Shown here piece after piece: positions 46,544 through 55,398 of a DNA stretch of 64,000 nt. The DNA is from Kaistia adipata DSM 17808 (GTDB lineage: Bacteria; Pseudomonadota; Alphaproteobacteria; Rhizobiales; Kaistiaceae): contig NZ_AUHO01000007.1 of NCBI RefSeq assembly GCF_000423225.1, positions 124,001 to 188,000 of the forward strand. The letters run 5' to 3'. The position numbers and the translations under genes are program-made. Below the pieces are notes generated by a model. It was not told the origin of the DNA, ran no database searches, and saw nothing but the letters and a program-made list of their open reading frames with translations. How positions within the stretch are numbered: the stretch's first letter is position 1; every line of letters starts with the position of its first letter.

Positions 46544-47542
46544 ATGAAGAAGCTTATGATTGGGGCGCTCGCGGTTGCCGCGACGCTCATGACCAGCGTC
46601 TCGGCCCAGGCGGCCGACGCGCTGACGCTGCAGCTGAAATGGGTCACGCAGGCCCAGTTCGCCGGCTATTACGTCGCCAAGGAGAAGGGCTTCTACGAGG
46701 AGGAGGGCCTCGACGTCACGATCAAGCCGGGCGGCCCCGACATCGCCCCCGAGCAGGTGATCGCCGGCGGCGGCGCCGACGTCATCACCACCTGGATGCC
46801 GGCGGCGCTGGCTTCGCGTGAAAAAGGCGTGCCGCTCGTCAACATCGCCCAGCCCTACAAGAAATCGGGCATGATGCTGACCTGCCGCAAGGATACGGGC
46901 ATCACCTCGCCGGACGATTTCAAGGGCAAGACGCTCGGCGTCTGGTTTTTCGGCAACGAATATCCCTTCCTCGCCTGGATGGCGAAGCTCGGCCTTCCGA
47001 CCGAGGGCGGCCCGAACGGCGTCACCGTGCTGAAGCAGGGCTTCAACGTCGACCCGCTGATCCAGAAGCAGGCCGACTGCATCTCGACCATGACCTATAA
47101 CGAGTTCGGCCAGGTCCTCGACGCGGGCATCCCGGAGAGCGAGTTGATCGTCTTCAAGTATGAGGACCAGGGCGTCGCGACCCTCGAGGACGGCCTCTAT
47201 GTCATGGAGGACAAGCTCAAGGACCCGGCCTTCGTCGACAAGATGGCGAAGTTCGTCCGTGCCTCGATGAAGGGCTGGGCCTATGCCCGCGACAACACCG
47301 AGGAAGCCGCCAAGATCGTCCTCGACAATGACGAGACCGGCGCGCAGACCGAGGCGCACCAGAAGTTCATGATGGGCGAGGTCAACAAGCTCACCGAAGG
47401 CACCAACGGCAAGCTCGACGAGGCGGACTACAAGCGCACCGTGCAGACGCTGCTGTCGGCCGGCGGCGAGGCGCCCGTCATCACCAAGGAGCCGACCGGC
47501 GCCTGGACGCATGCCGTCACCGACGCGGCCGGGCTGAAGTAA
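46544..47542 (+). CDS. ABC importer substrate-binding protein, NMT1/THI5-like
   Basis: A 332-residue periplasmic protein with a Sec signal (1-24, cleavage likely after SAQA). The mature part LTLQLKWVTQAQFAGYYVAKEKGFYEEEGLDV is the NMT1/THI5-like signature of proteins that bind thiamine pyrimidine, riboflavin or other small heterocycles. As the last gene of the dihydropyrimidinase-importer cluster it probably binds a pyrimidine base or reduced derivative. RBS CTGGAGGGG precedes the ATG by a few bases. It ends at a clear terminator. Confidence 0.9.
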   Translation: MKKLMIGALAVAATLMTSVSAQAADALTLQLKWVTQAQFAGYYVAKEKGFYEEEGLDVTIKPGGPDIAPEQVIAGGGADVITTWMPAALASREKGVPLVNIAQPYKKSGMMLTCRKDTGITSPDDFKGKTLGVWFFGNEYPFLAWMAKLGLPTEGGPNGVTVLKQGFNVDPLIQKQADCISTMTYNEFGQVLDAGIPESELIVFKYEDQGVATLEDGLYVMEDKLKDPAFVDKMAKFVRASMKGWAYARDNTEEAAKIVLDNDETGAQTEAHQKFMMGEVNKLTEGTNGKLDEADYKRTVQTLLSAGGEAPVITKEPTGAWTHAVTDAAGLK

Positions 47543-47569
47543 TTCCTGCCGCGCGACATCCGATAAGCG

Positions 47570-47597
47570 AACGGGCGCCCTCGAGGCGCCCGTTTTT
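47570..47597. terminator. Terminator after the NMT1-type importer operon
   Basis: A 10-bp stem AACGGGCGCC / GGCGCCCGTT with loop CTCGA, followed by TTTC on the plus strand. It also faces the convergent glycosyltransferase. Confidence 0.88.
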
Positions 47598-47695
47598 CAT
47601 TCTGGTCAGCTTCCACTTCTGCCCCTGACGCGAAGGGCCTCAGGATGATGGTGGAGCGGATCGCAAGCCTGGGGGAATCCGTTGCGATCGCGCGA

Positions 47696-49228
47696 TCAAG
47701 TTGCGCAGGCGCCGAGCGCCTCCGGCAACAGCGCGGGGTCACGAGCGATCATCGTCAGCGTTTGCTCGCCGAAGCGGAAGCGGCAGACGATGGCGTCCGC
47801 CGTGAGCGCGGCCGGCAGCGGCTTGTGGGAGGCGGTCAGCAGGACGGCGAGCGGGCGCCCGGCCGCCCTGTCCCAGAGCCTCTCCATCGGCTCGCGCATC
47901 GGGTCGATGGCGTCGTAGCGGATGCCGTCCGTGGCGGCGACATAGTGGCGGAGCGCCTTCTCGGCCTGCGGCGCGTCGGTGAGGATCTCGGTGTCGGCGA
48001 CGCCGTGCGCGCGCAGGAAGGCCGCGACTGGGCGCCAGTCATATTTCCGCTCCGTGACCAGCATGTCGGCCGCCTGCAGGCCCAGCCCGCAGAAGAAGAG
48101 GGTGAGGAGGGCCCCCGCCGCGACGCGGGATGCGCCGCGCCGGGCCGGGAGCGCCGCGACGCCCGCCGCCGCGAGCAGGATCGCCGCCGGCAGCATGCCG
48201 ATCAGGTAGCGCCCGGCGCTGGCGGAGAAGAGGCCGAGGCCGAGGAAGACGAGCGGCGTGCCGAAGGCGGTGACGGCCAGCATGCGGAAGGCCGGGTTCC
48301 GGCGATGGGCGAGGAAGCCGGCCAGCATCAGGGCGAGGAAGCCGGCGGCGATCCAGCCGTTCCAGCCGGCGGCGAGGAATCGGTCGGCGTCGCGTGGCAC
48401 GGCGAAGCCATAGGTCTCGCCGAAGGCCTCGACGACGCGCTGGCCGAAGGTGTCGCGGGTCTGCCACTTCATCAGCCCGACCGGCTTCGCCGCCTGCGCC
48501 AGCACGGCCGGGATCAGGAAGGCGGCGGCGCAGAGGATGCCGGCCCAGGTGACGAGGATGTGCCGCCACCAGAGCCGCTTCTCGGCCGGCGGGAAATCCC
48601 GGAAGCCGCAGAGCGGCAGCGCGAGGTGCTGCAGCGCGACCGGCACGATTGCGGCCGGCATGACGAACGCGGCGCCGAGCGTGCCGATCGTCGCGAGCAC
48701 GGCCTGGCGCCCGGGATTGGCCCGCCCCGACAGCAGGCCTACCTGTCCGGTAATGGCGAGCGCGACGAAGGCGAGCATCAGCGCGTAGGGGCGCGCCTCC
48801 TGGCCGTACTGGATGAGGGCCGGGTAGAAGGCGTAGAGCAGCAGCGCCGCGATCGCCCCGGTGCGTCCCGACAGGCGGAGCGCGACGACGGCGACGAGCG
48901 CGGCTGCGAGGCTGTCGAAGAGGGCCGAGGGCAGGCGAAGCGCGAACTCCGATCCGCCGGCGAGGCCGAACGCCTTCAACGCCGCGAAATAGGTCGGGAA
49001 ATGGCCGTTGCCGAGGCGGTCGGCGACGAGCGCCGGCCAGGGCGCGGCGGCGATGTCGGCGGTGATCACCTCGTCGAACCAGAGCGCCAGATGGCCGAGC
49101 GTCGACAGGCGGAGCAGGAGCGCGAGCAGGAAGGCGAGGGCGGCCCAACCGAGGCCCGCAGGCACGCGGACAGCCGGACGGGCTGCCGCGCTGACCGCCG
49201 CGAGTCGTCCGCCATCCGCCTCTGCCAT
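47696..49228 (-). CDS. GT39/ArnT-like membrane glycosyltransferase
   Basis: A 510-residue multi-pass membrane protein of the GT-C fold. The first luminal loop has the catalytic acidic motif in LALWFDEVITADIAA, and RLPSALFDSLAA and YGQEARPYAL are typical of the Dol-P-Man mannosyltransferase/PMT_2 group. About ten or more hydrophobic segments follow, then a soluble C-terminal part (KYDWRPVAAFLRAHG). It likely transfers a sugar from a polyprenyl phosphate donor to an envelope acceptor. Monocistronic. Confidence 0.85.
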   Translation of the reverse strand: MAEADGGRLAAVSAAARPAVRVPAGLGWAALAFLLALLLRLSTLGHLALWFDEVITADIAAAPWPALVADRLGNGHFPTYFAALKAFGLAGGSEFALRLPSALFDSLAAALVAVVALRLSGRTGAIAALLLYAFYPALIQYGQEARPYALMLAFVALAITGQVGLLSGRANPGRQAVLATIGTLGAAFVMPAAIVPVALQHLALPLCGFRDFPPAEKRLWWRHILVTWAGILCAAAFLIPAVLAQAAKPVGLMKWQTRDTFGQRVVEAFGETYGFAVPRDADRFLAAGWNGWIAAGFLALMLAGFLAHRRNPAFRMLAVTAFGTPLVFLGLGLFSASAGRYLIGMLPAAILLAAAGVAALPARRGASRVAAGALLTLFFCGLGLQAADMLVTERKYDWRPVAAFLRAHGVADTEILTDAPQAEKALRHYVAATDGIRYDAIDPMREPMERLWDRAAGRPLAVLLTASHKPLPAALTADAIVCRFRFGEQTLTMIARDPALLPEALGACAT

Positions 49229-49385
49229 GCAACCTCCCGCCTGATGCCCCTGCGTTGCCGCGTTTCGGGCCGGCCGTCAATGGCGGCTTGCGATGCGGGC
49301 CGGAGCGGGCTACCGGAGACGCGTCGCTCCTGTTGTCGTAGGGGCGGCCGCCATTTCCAGCCCCTTTCTCCCGGAGAACCGCCCC

Positions 49386-50204
49386 GTGCCGAGCCTGAAT
49401 GCCGCCGACGATGCGCTGTACGAGGCCCTGATCGAGACGACGATCGCCGCCGGCCGCGTCGTGATGGAGGTCTATGATGGCGGCTTCGCGGTCGAGCAGA
49501 AGGGCGACGCCTCGCCGGTGACGGAGGCCGACCGGCGTGCCGAAATCGTCATCCTGGAGGCGCTGCGCCGGCTGGTGCCGACCATCCCCGTCGTCGCCGA
49601 GGAGGCGTGCTCGGTCGGGCTGATCCCGACCGTCGGCGGCGCGTTCTTCCTGGTCGATCCGGTCGACGGCACGCGCGAGTTCATCAGCCGCAACGGTGAT
49701 TTCACCGTCAATATCGGCCTGGTCGAGAACGGCGCGCCCGTCCTTGGCATCGTCTATGCGCCGGCGCGCGGTGATCTCTATGCCGGCCGCTCCGGCCTGG
49801 GCGCCGAGCAGATGGCGGTCGCCGGCGGCGCGATCACGGCGCGCCGGGCGATCCGCGTCACCGATCCCGCCGCGATGCCGCCGCGCATTCTGGCCAGCCG
49901 CTCGCACCGGACGCCGGAGACGGATGCGTTCATCGCCCGCTATCCCGGCGCCGCGCTGGTCGCGGCCGGCTCGTCGCTGAAGTTCTGCCTGATGGCGGCG
50001 GGCGAGGCGGATCTCTATCCGCGCATGGGGCCGACGATGCAATGGGACACGGCGGCGGGCGACGCGGTGCTGCGCGCGGCCGGCGGCCGCGTCGAAACCG
50101 TCGACGGCGCGCCGCTCGCCTATGGGCCCGGCGCGGCCGATGGGGTCGCCGCCTATGCCAATCCGTGGTTCGTCGCGCGCGGCGGCGCGACGGCCGCGGA
50201 CTGA
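49386..50204 (+). CDS. cysQ: CysQ-like 3'(2'),5'-bisphosphate nucleotidase
   Basis: A 272-residue inositol monophosphatase-fold enzyme that removes the 3'-phosphate of PAP, a by-product of sulfate assimilation. Metal motifs are VVAEEA and DPVDGTREFISRNGDFTVNIG, and the C-terminal site is MQWDTAAGDAVLRAAGG. A GTG start at 49386 is chosen because GGAGAA lies 8 bases upstream and homology begins at SLNAADDALYEAL; no ATG fits. It lies upstream of cysD and cysNC, which supports the substrate assignment. Confidence 0.9.
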   Translation: MPSLNAADDALYEALIETTIAAGRVVMEVYDGGFAVEQKGDASPVTEADRRAEIVILEALRRLVPTIPVVAEEACSVGLIPTVGGAFFLVDPVDGTREFISRNGDFTVNIGLVENGAPVLGIVYAPARGDLYAGRSGLGAEQMAVAGGAITARRAIRVTDPAAMPPRILASRSHRTPETDAFIARYPGAALVAAGSSLKFCLMAAGEADLYPRMGPTMQWDTAAGDAVLRAAGGRVETVDGAPLAYGPGAADGVAAYANPWFVARGGATAAD

Positions 50205-50362
50205 TTAATCCCGACTATTTCTATCGAATTTACTGAAATGACTTTTCGGAAACCGCTGCCGTCGCGCCAATCTTCCCGCTATGGATGGAGATATACGGCA
50301 CGGCCGTGCTTGAGAATGCTTGCCTGCCAAGACTAGGTTTTCGCTCCCTTTCGGAGTTTCGC
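50205..50362 (+). promoter_or_regulatory. AT-rich promoter region of cysD-cysNC
   Basis: The first 40 bases (ATTAATCCCGACTATTTC, then TATCGAATTTACTGAAATG) are clearly AT-rich against the background and carry short dyads such as TTC-TATC-GAA. That is the kind of region bound by a LysR-type activator of sulfur genes (CysB/CbbR-like). No defined site can be proven. A leader of about 110 bases follows. Confidence 0.4.
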
Positions 50363-51271
50363 ATGTCTCTATCCGCGCTGCCGCATCTTCGCCGCCTCGA
50401 GGCCGAGGCGATCTTCATCATGCGGGAGGTCGTGGCGAGCTTCGACAATCCCGTGATGCTCTATTCGATCGGCAAGGATTCGTCGGTCATGCTGCATCTG
50501 GCGATGAAGGCGTTCTATCCGGCCCGGCCGCCCTTCGCGCTGCTGCATGTCGACACGACGTGGAAGTTCCGCGAGATGATCGCGTTTCGGGACCAGACGG
50601 TGCGGCGGCTCGGCCTCGATCTTCGCGTCCACACCAATCCGGAAGGCAGGGCGGCCGGCATCAATCCGTTCGATCACGGCTCCTCCAACTACACCCAGGT
50701 GATGAAGACCGAGGCGCTGAAGCAGGCGCTCGACGCCGGCGGCTATGACGCGGCCTTCGGCGGGGCGCGCCGCGACGAGGAGAAGAGCCGCGCCAAGGAG
50801 CGCATCTTCTCGTTCCGCTCCGCCAATCACGGCTGGGACCCGAAGAACCAGCGGCCCGAGCTCTGGTCGCTCTACAACACCCGCATCAAGCCCGGCGAGA
50901 GCATCCGAGTCTTTCCGCTGTCGAACTGGACCGAGCTCGACATCTGGCAATACATCCTCGCCGAGAACATCCCGATCGTGCCGCTCTATTTCTCGGCCGA
51001 GCGCCCGGTCGTGCAGCGAAATGGCCAGTGGATCATGGCCGACGACGCGCGCATGCGCCTGCTGCCGGGCGAGGTGCCGCAGCCGCGCCGGGTCCGCTTC
51101 CGCACCCTCGGCTGCTACCCGCTGACGGCGGCCGTCGAATCCGACGCCGAAACGCTGGAGGACATCGTCCGCGAGATGTTCCTCGCCACCACCTCCGAGC
51201 GGCAGGGCCGCCTCATCGACCACGACGAATCCGGCTCGATGGAGAAGAAGAAGCGCGAGGGCTATTTCTGA
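50363..51271 (+). CDS. cysD: Sulfate adenylyltransferase subunit 2
   Basis: A 302-residue ATP-sulfurylase catalytic subunit of the PAPS reductase/N-type ATP pyrophosphatase fold. The PP-loop is [35 protein letters not shown] and [28 protein letters not shown] are family hallmarks. It makes APS from ATP and sulfate with the GTPase CysN. ATG 50363 matches the family start ([18 protein letters not shown]). Its stop overlaps the start of cysNC by one base. Confidence 0.95.
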   Translation: MSLSALPHLRRLEAEAIFIMREVVASFDNPVMLYSIGKDSSVMLHLAMKAFYPARPPFALLHVDTTWKFREMIAFRDQTVRRLGLDLRVHTNPEGRAAGINPFDHGSSNYTQVMKTEALKQALDAGGYDAAFGGARRDEEKSRAKERIFSFRSANHGWDPKNQRPELWSLYNTRIKPGESIRVFPLSNWTELDIWQYILAENIPIVPLYFSAERPVVQRNGQWIMADDARMRLLPGEVPQPRRVRFRTLGCYPLTAAVESDAETLEDIVREMFLATTSERQGRLIDHDESGSMEKKKREGYF

Positions 51272-53187
51272 TGACCGAGTTGTTCAACCCGTCCCGCCCG
51301 GTCCTCGCCGAGCAGCCCGCCGCCGCGCTCTTCGGCGAGCTGGAGGACAAGGGCATCCTGCGCTTCCTGACCTGCGGCAGCGTCGATGACGGCAAGTCGA
51401 CCCTGATCGGCCGCCTGCTCTACGACACCAAGCGGCTGTTCGAGGACCAGCTCGCGACGCTGGAGAAGGACTCGCGTAGGTTCGGAACGGTCGGCGACGA
51501 CATCGATCTCGCCCTCCTGGTCGACGGCCTCGAGGCCGAGCGCGAGCAGGGCATCACCATCGACGTCGCCTATCGCTTCTTCGCCACCGAGAAGCGGAAG
51601 TTCATCGTCGCCGATACGCCCGGCCACGAGCAGTACACGCGCAACATGGCGACCGGCGCCTCGACGGCCGATCTCGCCGTGCTCCTGATCGACGCGCGCA
51701 AGGGCATCCTGACCCAGACGCGGCGACACGCCACCATCGCCGCGCTGCTCGGCATCCGCCATGTCGTGCTCGCCATCAACAAGATCGACCTCGTCGGCTA
51801 TGACGAGGAGACCTATGCCCGCATCGTCGCGCAGTTCGATGCTGATGCCGACCACTATGGCTTCGCCACGCGCGTCGCGATCCCGCTCTCGGCCCGCTTC
51901 GGCGACAACGTCACCGCGCCGAGCCCGAGCATGGCCTGGTATCGCGGCCCGACCCTGCTGCAGCATCTCGAGACGCTCGAACTGGCGCCGGCCGCCGAGC
52001 GGCCGTTCCGCTTCCCGGTGCAATGGGTCAACCGTCCCGACCTCACCTTCCGCGGCTATGCCGGAACGATCGCGAGCGGCGCCGTCCGGCCGGGCGACGA
52101 CGTGGTGGTCGCACGCACCGGCCAGCCGGCGCGGGTCGAGCGCATCGTCACGCATGACGGCGACCTCGCCGTCGCGGGGGCCGATCTCGCCGTGACGCTG
52201 ACCCTCGACCGCGAGATCGACGTTTCGCGCGGCGACGTGCTGGTGCCGGCCGATGCGCGGCCCGAGGTTTCCGACCAGGTCGCGGCGCATCTGATCTGGA
52301 TGGCCGAGGCGCCGATGCTGCCCGGGCGACCCTATCTGATGAAGATCGGCACCCGCGTCGTCGGCGCCGCGGTGACGGAGCTGAAGCACCTCGTCGAGGT
52401 CGAGACCTTCAAGCCGCTGGCGGCCAAGACGCTCGGGCTGAACGACATCGGCTTCGCCAATCTGTCGCTGGCCGAGCCGATCGCCTTCGATCCCTATGAG
52501 GCGAACCGCGCCACCGGCGCCTTCATCCTGATCGACCGCTTCACCAACCAGACGGTGGCGGCCGGCATGATCCGCTTCGGCCTGCGTCGCGCCACCAACA
52601 TCCACCGTCAGGCGCTCGACATCGACAAGCAGGCGCGCGCCGGCGCCAAGGGCCAGCGCCCCGGCATCCTCTGGTTCACGGGCCTCTCCGGCGCCGGCAA
52701 GTCGACCATCGCCAACCTCGTCGAGAAGAGGCTCCACCTGATGGGGCGGCACACCTACCTGCTCGACGGCGACAATGTCCGCCATGGCCTGAACCGCGAT
52801 CTCGGCTTCACCGACGCCGACCGGGTCGAGAACATCCGCCGCGTCGCCGAGACGGCGAAGCTCTTCGTCGATGCCGGGCTGATCGTCCTGGTGTCGTTCA
52901 TCTCGCCGTTCCGCTCCGAGCGGCAGATGGCGCGCGACCTCGTCGAGGCGGGCGAGTTCATCGAGATCTTCGTCGACACGCCGCTTGCCGTCGCCGAGGA
53001 GCGCGACGTGAAGGGGCTCTACAAGAAGGCGCGCGAGGGCCAGATCAAGAACTTCACCGGCATCGACAGCCCCTATGAGGCGCCGGTCACGCCCGACATC
53101 CACCTCGACACGACCGCGCATGACAGCGAGGCGCTGGCCGACCAGATCGTCGACTACCTGACCGGCAACGGTTACCTGCCGGGGTAA
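51271..53187 (+). CDS. cysNC: Bifunctional sulfate adenylyltransferase GTPase subunit / APS kinase (CysNC, NodQ-like)
   Basis: A 638-residue fusion. The N-terminal GTPase of the EF-Tu type (1-440) has GSVDDGKST, the switch DTPGHEQY and NKIDLVG, and drives APS synthesis. The C-terminal APS kinase (about 465-638) has Walker [10 protein letters not shown] near residue 471, [15 protein letters not shown], and the phosphoserine-type segment [11 protein letters not shown]; it makes PAPS. The fusion is common in alphaproteobacteria and is called NodQ in rhizobial Nod clusters, but no nod genes are here. Confidence 0.95.
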   Translation: MTELFNPSRPVLAEQPAAALFGELEDKGILRFLTCGSVDDGKSTLIGRLLYDTKRLFEDQLATLEKDSRRFGTVGDDIDLALLVDGLEAEREQGITIDVAYRFFATEKRKFIVADTPGHEQYTRNMATGASTADLAVLLIDARKGILTQTRRHATIAALLGIRHVVLAINKIDLVGYDEETYARIVAQFDADADHYGFATRVAIPLSARFGDNVTAPSPSMAWYRGPTLLQHLETLELAPAAERPFRFPVQWVNRPDLTFRGYAGTIASGAVRPGDDVVVARTGQPARVERIVTHDGDLAVAGADLAVTLTLDREIDVSRGDVLVPADARPEVSDQVAAHLIWMAEAPMLPGRPYLMKIGTRVVGAAVTELKHLVEVETFKPLAAKTLGLNDIGFANLSLAEPIAFDPYEANRATGAFILIDRFTNQTVAAGMIRFGLRRATNIHRQALDIDKQARAGAKGQRPGILWFTGLSGAGKSTIANLVEKRLHLMGRHTYLLDGDNVRHGLNRDLGFTDADRVENIRRVAETAKLFVDAGLIVLVSFISPFRSERQMARDLVEAGEFIEIFVDTPLAVAEERDVKGLYKKAREGQIKNFTGIDSPYEAPVTPDIHLDTTAHDSEALADQIVDYLTGNGYLPG

Positions 53188-53206
53188 GGGGGGCTCTTCC
53201 CCTCTT

Positions 53207-53320
53207 CCTGAGTGTCTGGCCCGAAATGCAGGGGACACTCTACTTTCACCTCTCCCTCAGGGAGGGGTGAAGGGAAGGCGGCGTGGCGGGCCTTGTCCAA
53301 TTACGGGCCAGACACTCAGG
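53207..53320. repeat. MITE-like element with terminal inverted repeats, short form
   Basis: A 114-bp element bounded by CCTGAGTGTCTGGCC (53207-53221) and its perfect inverse GGCCAGACACTCAGG (53306-53320); the inverted match extends two more bases inward. Read in reverse it matches the outer parts of 1473-1677, including a stretch of about 50 nearly identical bases around GAAAGTAGAGTGTCCCCTGC, but has one CTCCCTGAGGG core where the long form has two flanking an insert. Non-coding. Confidence 0.75.
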
Positions 53321-53343
53321 AGACCTATGCCAGACACCACGCT

Positions 53344-53466
53344 CATCATGCTGAGGGGCCCGCAGGGCCGTCTCGAAGCACGCAGAGCCGACGTGCAATC
53401 GATGGCTTGCACCGAGATTGTGTGTCCTTCGAGGCCCGAGCTGCTCTCGGGCACCTCAGGATGATG
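53344..53466. repeat. Inverted-repeat element with CATCATGCTGAGG ends
   Basis: Starts CATCATGCTGAGGGGCCCG and ends with the near-inverse CGGGCACCTCAGGATGATG. Inner segments TCTCGAAGCA and TCCTTCGAGG also face each other. This is the common CATCCTGAGG/CTCGAAGGA repeat of rhizobial genomes. Pieces of the same repeat flank the long MITE-like element near 1466 and 1678-1711, so the two repeat types occur together at both loci. Confidence 0.65.
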
Positions 53467-53531
53467 GGGATCCAGCACCGCATGACCGCCGGGGGTGAAG
53501 GCGAACCTCCCGCCTGCGACCGGCGCTGCCC

Positions 53532-55292
53532 CTATTGCAGGATCTCGATCCGCACCGAGCTCACGTCGGCGGCCGTGCCGTCGCCGGGGATGCCGGGCTC
53601 GATCATGATCGCGTCGGTCTCGGGGCCGCCGCGTTCCTTCGGAACCTGCCAGGTCAGCGACAGCGGCGCATAGTCGGTGCCGAGCGCGCCGTCGAACCAG
53701 GGGCTGAGGCTGCGGCCGTTCTGGTAGGAGAAGCGGAGCGACGAGGCCGGGTCCGTCGCCGCCGCGCGCGCCACGACGACGACGCGCACGGTGCGGCCCT
53801 CGAGGCGCTCGAAGACGCCGCGCCCGACCGTGATCCGCGATCCCGAGCCGTTCGGCGAGGAGGAAATACGGGCGAAACCGCCCAGCGTGTCGCCCTCGAA
53901 GCGGATGGGATTGCCCGGCGACGACTGGAACACGCTCGGGTCGCGGCCGTCGAACAGGCTGAGCGTCTCGAGCGCCAGGCCGCCATTCGGGATCGCAGCG
54001 GGAGGCGGCGCTTCGGCGGGTGGTGTCGCGGGTTCGGTCGGCGTCGCGGTCGGCGGTGCCGGCTCCCCGGCCGATGCCGCCGGCGGCGCGGGCTGTTCGG
54101 GGGCCGCCGCCGTCAGTTGCGGCGTGTCCGGCCTGCTCATGAAATAGGTGGTGCCGAGCAGGATGCCGGCGAGTCCGACCACGCCCGCGGCGGCGGCCGC
54201 GATCATCGTGCCGTTGAGGCCGCCGGCGATCTCGCTCAGCCTCTCGCGCAAGGTCGGCCGGTCGCGCAGGTCATCGTCTTCGTCGGCGGCGGCGTCATCA
54301 TCATCGTCGCGGTCGCCGGCGACGTCGTCATCGTCCTCGACGAGATGCCTCGGCATCGCGCGGGCGCGCGGATCGGCCGGCAGCTCGTCTTCGTCGGTGT
54401 CGTCGTCCGTGTCCCGTTCGTCGTCGGTGTCGTCGTCGTCCCGCCCGTCGTCCTCGTCCAACTCCTCGTCCGTCGCGTCGTCCGAATCGGCCTCGCGGTC
54501 GTCTTCTTCCTCGTCGTCGGCGCGATCGTCCGCCTCGACGGCGTCGGCTGCGTCGTCGTCCTCGAACAGGTCCGCGTCGTTTTCTGCGTCGTCCTCCGGG
54601 GCGTCGTCCGTCGCGACGGCCTCGTCCGCTTCATCCTCGAGCGGTTCGTCGAGCGCGTCGCGATCGTCGTCCGGCTCCGCCGTTTCTTCCGGGATGGGCG
54701 CCAGCTTGCCGTTGAGACGGGCGAGGGCCTGATCGACGGCCAGCTTTGCCAGCAGCGCGCCCTCGGTGGGCGGCTTGGCGGCGAGAGCGGCGGAGGTATC
54801 GGACTTTCCGGCCAGGGCTCCCGGCGTCGGCGACCCGATCTGCGGCATCGGCTCGAAGCGGGCCGGCCGGCGCAGCAGCGCCAGCGCCTCGGCCCGGCGC
54901 TCCGACATGACGGGGGCGTCCGCCGGCGGGCGGGACGGCGTGGTCAGCGGCGCCGGCGCCGCTACGGGCACTTCCGCGTCGTCCGGCGAGCCGCCCTCGT
55001 CCTCGTCCCAGGCGGGCTCGGTTTCGTTGCGTTCGGCCTCGTCCGGTTCGGTCTCGGCCGCCTCGGCCTCCGCTTCCGTCTCGTCCGTCCTCTCGCCGAG
55101 GATGATCGCGACGATGTCGTCGAATTCGTCGATCTTGCTGTCGATCTCGCTCGGCGAGAGCGGCGGGTCGTAGGACCACAGCAGCCGGATCATCGCTTCG
55201 CGCGCATTGACGAACACACGTTCCCGACCGTCGTGATCCGACGGGTCGAGATGCGCTACGGAGCGACGCAGGACCGATTGAAGCTGACTCAT
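53532..55292 (-). CDS. Highly acidic single-pass membrane protein of unknown function
   Basis: A 586-residue protein of an unrecognised family. The N-terminus (1-66) is a small helical domain (REAMIRLLWSYDPPLSPSEIDSKIDEFDDIVAIILGE). Residues about 70-120 are Glu/Pro-rich, and 205-348 are extremely rich in Asp and Glu. A single membrane segment (about 362-385) follows a basic amphipathic helix, then a Pro/Ala-rich linker (386-435) and a beta-rich periplasmic domain (440-586) with DTLGGFARIS, VRVVVVARA and SLRFSYQNGRS, which resembles a carbohydrate-binding or jelly-roll fold. The orientation (acidic part in the cytoplasm) is inferred from positive residues before the membrane segment. Confidence 0.7.
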   Translation of the reverse strand: MSQLQSVLRRSVAHLDPSDHDGRERVFVNAREAMIRLLWSYDPPLSPSEIDSKIDEFDDIVAIILGERTDETEAEAEAAETEPDEAERNETEPAWDEDEGGSPDDAEVPVAAPAPLTTPSRPPADAPVMSERRAEALALLRRPARFEPMPQIGSPTPGALAGKSDTSAALAAKPPTEGALLAKLAVDQALARLNGKLAPIPEETAEPDDDRDALDEPLEDEADEAVATDDAPEDDAENDADLFEDDDAADAVEADDRADDEEEDDREADSDDATDEELDEDDGRDDDDTDDERDTDDDTDEDELPADPRARAMPRHLVEDDDDVAGDRDDDDDAAADEDDDLRDRPTLRERLSEIAGGLNGTMIAAAAAGVVGLAGILLGTTYFMSRPDTPQLTAAAPEQPAPPAASAGEPAPPTATPTEPATPPAEAPPPAAIPNGGLALETLSLFDGRDPSVFQSSPGNPIRFEGDTLGGFARISSSPNGSGSRITVGRGVFERLEGRTVRVVVVARAAATDPASSLRFSYQNGRSLSPWFDGALGTDYAPLSLTWQVPKERGGPETDAIMIEPGIPGDGTAADVSSVRIEILQ

Positions 55293-55398
55293 GTTCCTCG
55301 GGATGACCGGAAAAGGGTGAACGAACGGTTGATAGGACAGGCCGAAGGCAAAACTTCGGCAGCCTTGCGGCTGTCCATCGACCGCTGCGGGTCGTTTC

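Larger units (their letters stand above)
53188..53531. other. Repeat-filled intergenic region, no gene
   Basis: This 344-base gap between convergent cysNC and the acidic membrane protein holds two adjacent repeat elements (53207-53320 and 53344-53466). The remainder is short and shows no coding signal. Confidence 0.75.

Noticed and set aside
51271-53187. Nodulation gene nodQ
   Set aside because: The fused CysNC is like NodQ, but it is joined to cysD and cysQ-like genes with no nod genes, so housekeeping sulfate activation is more likely.
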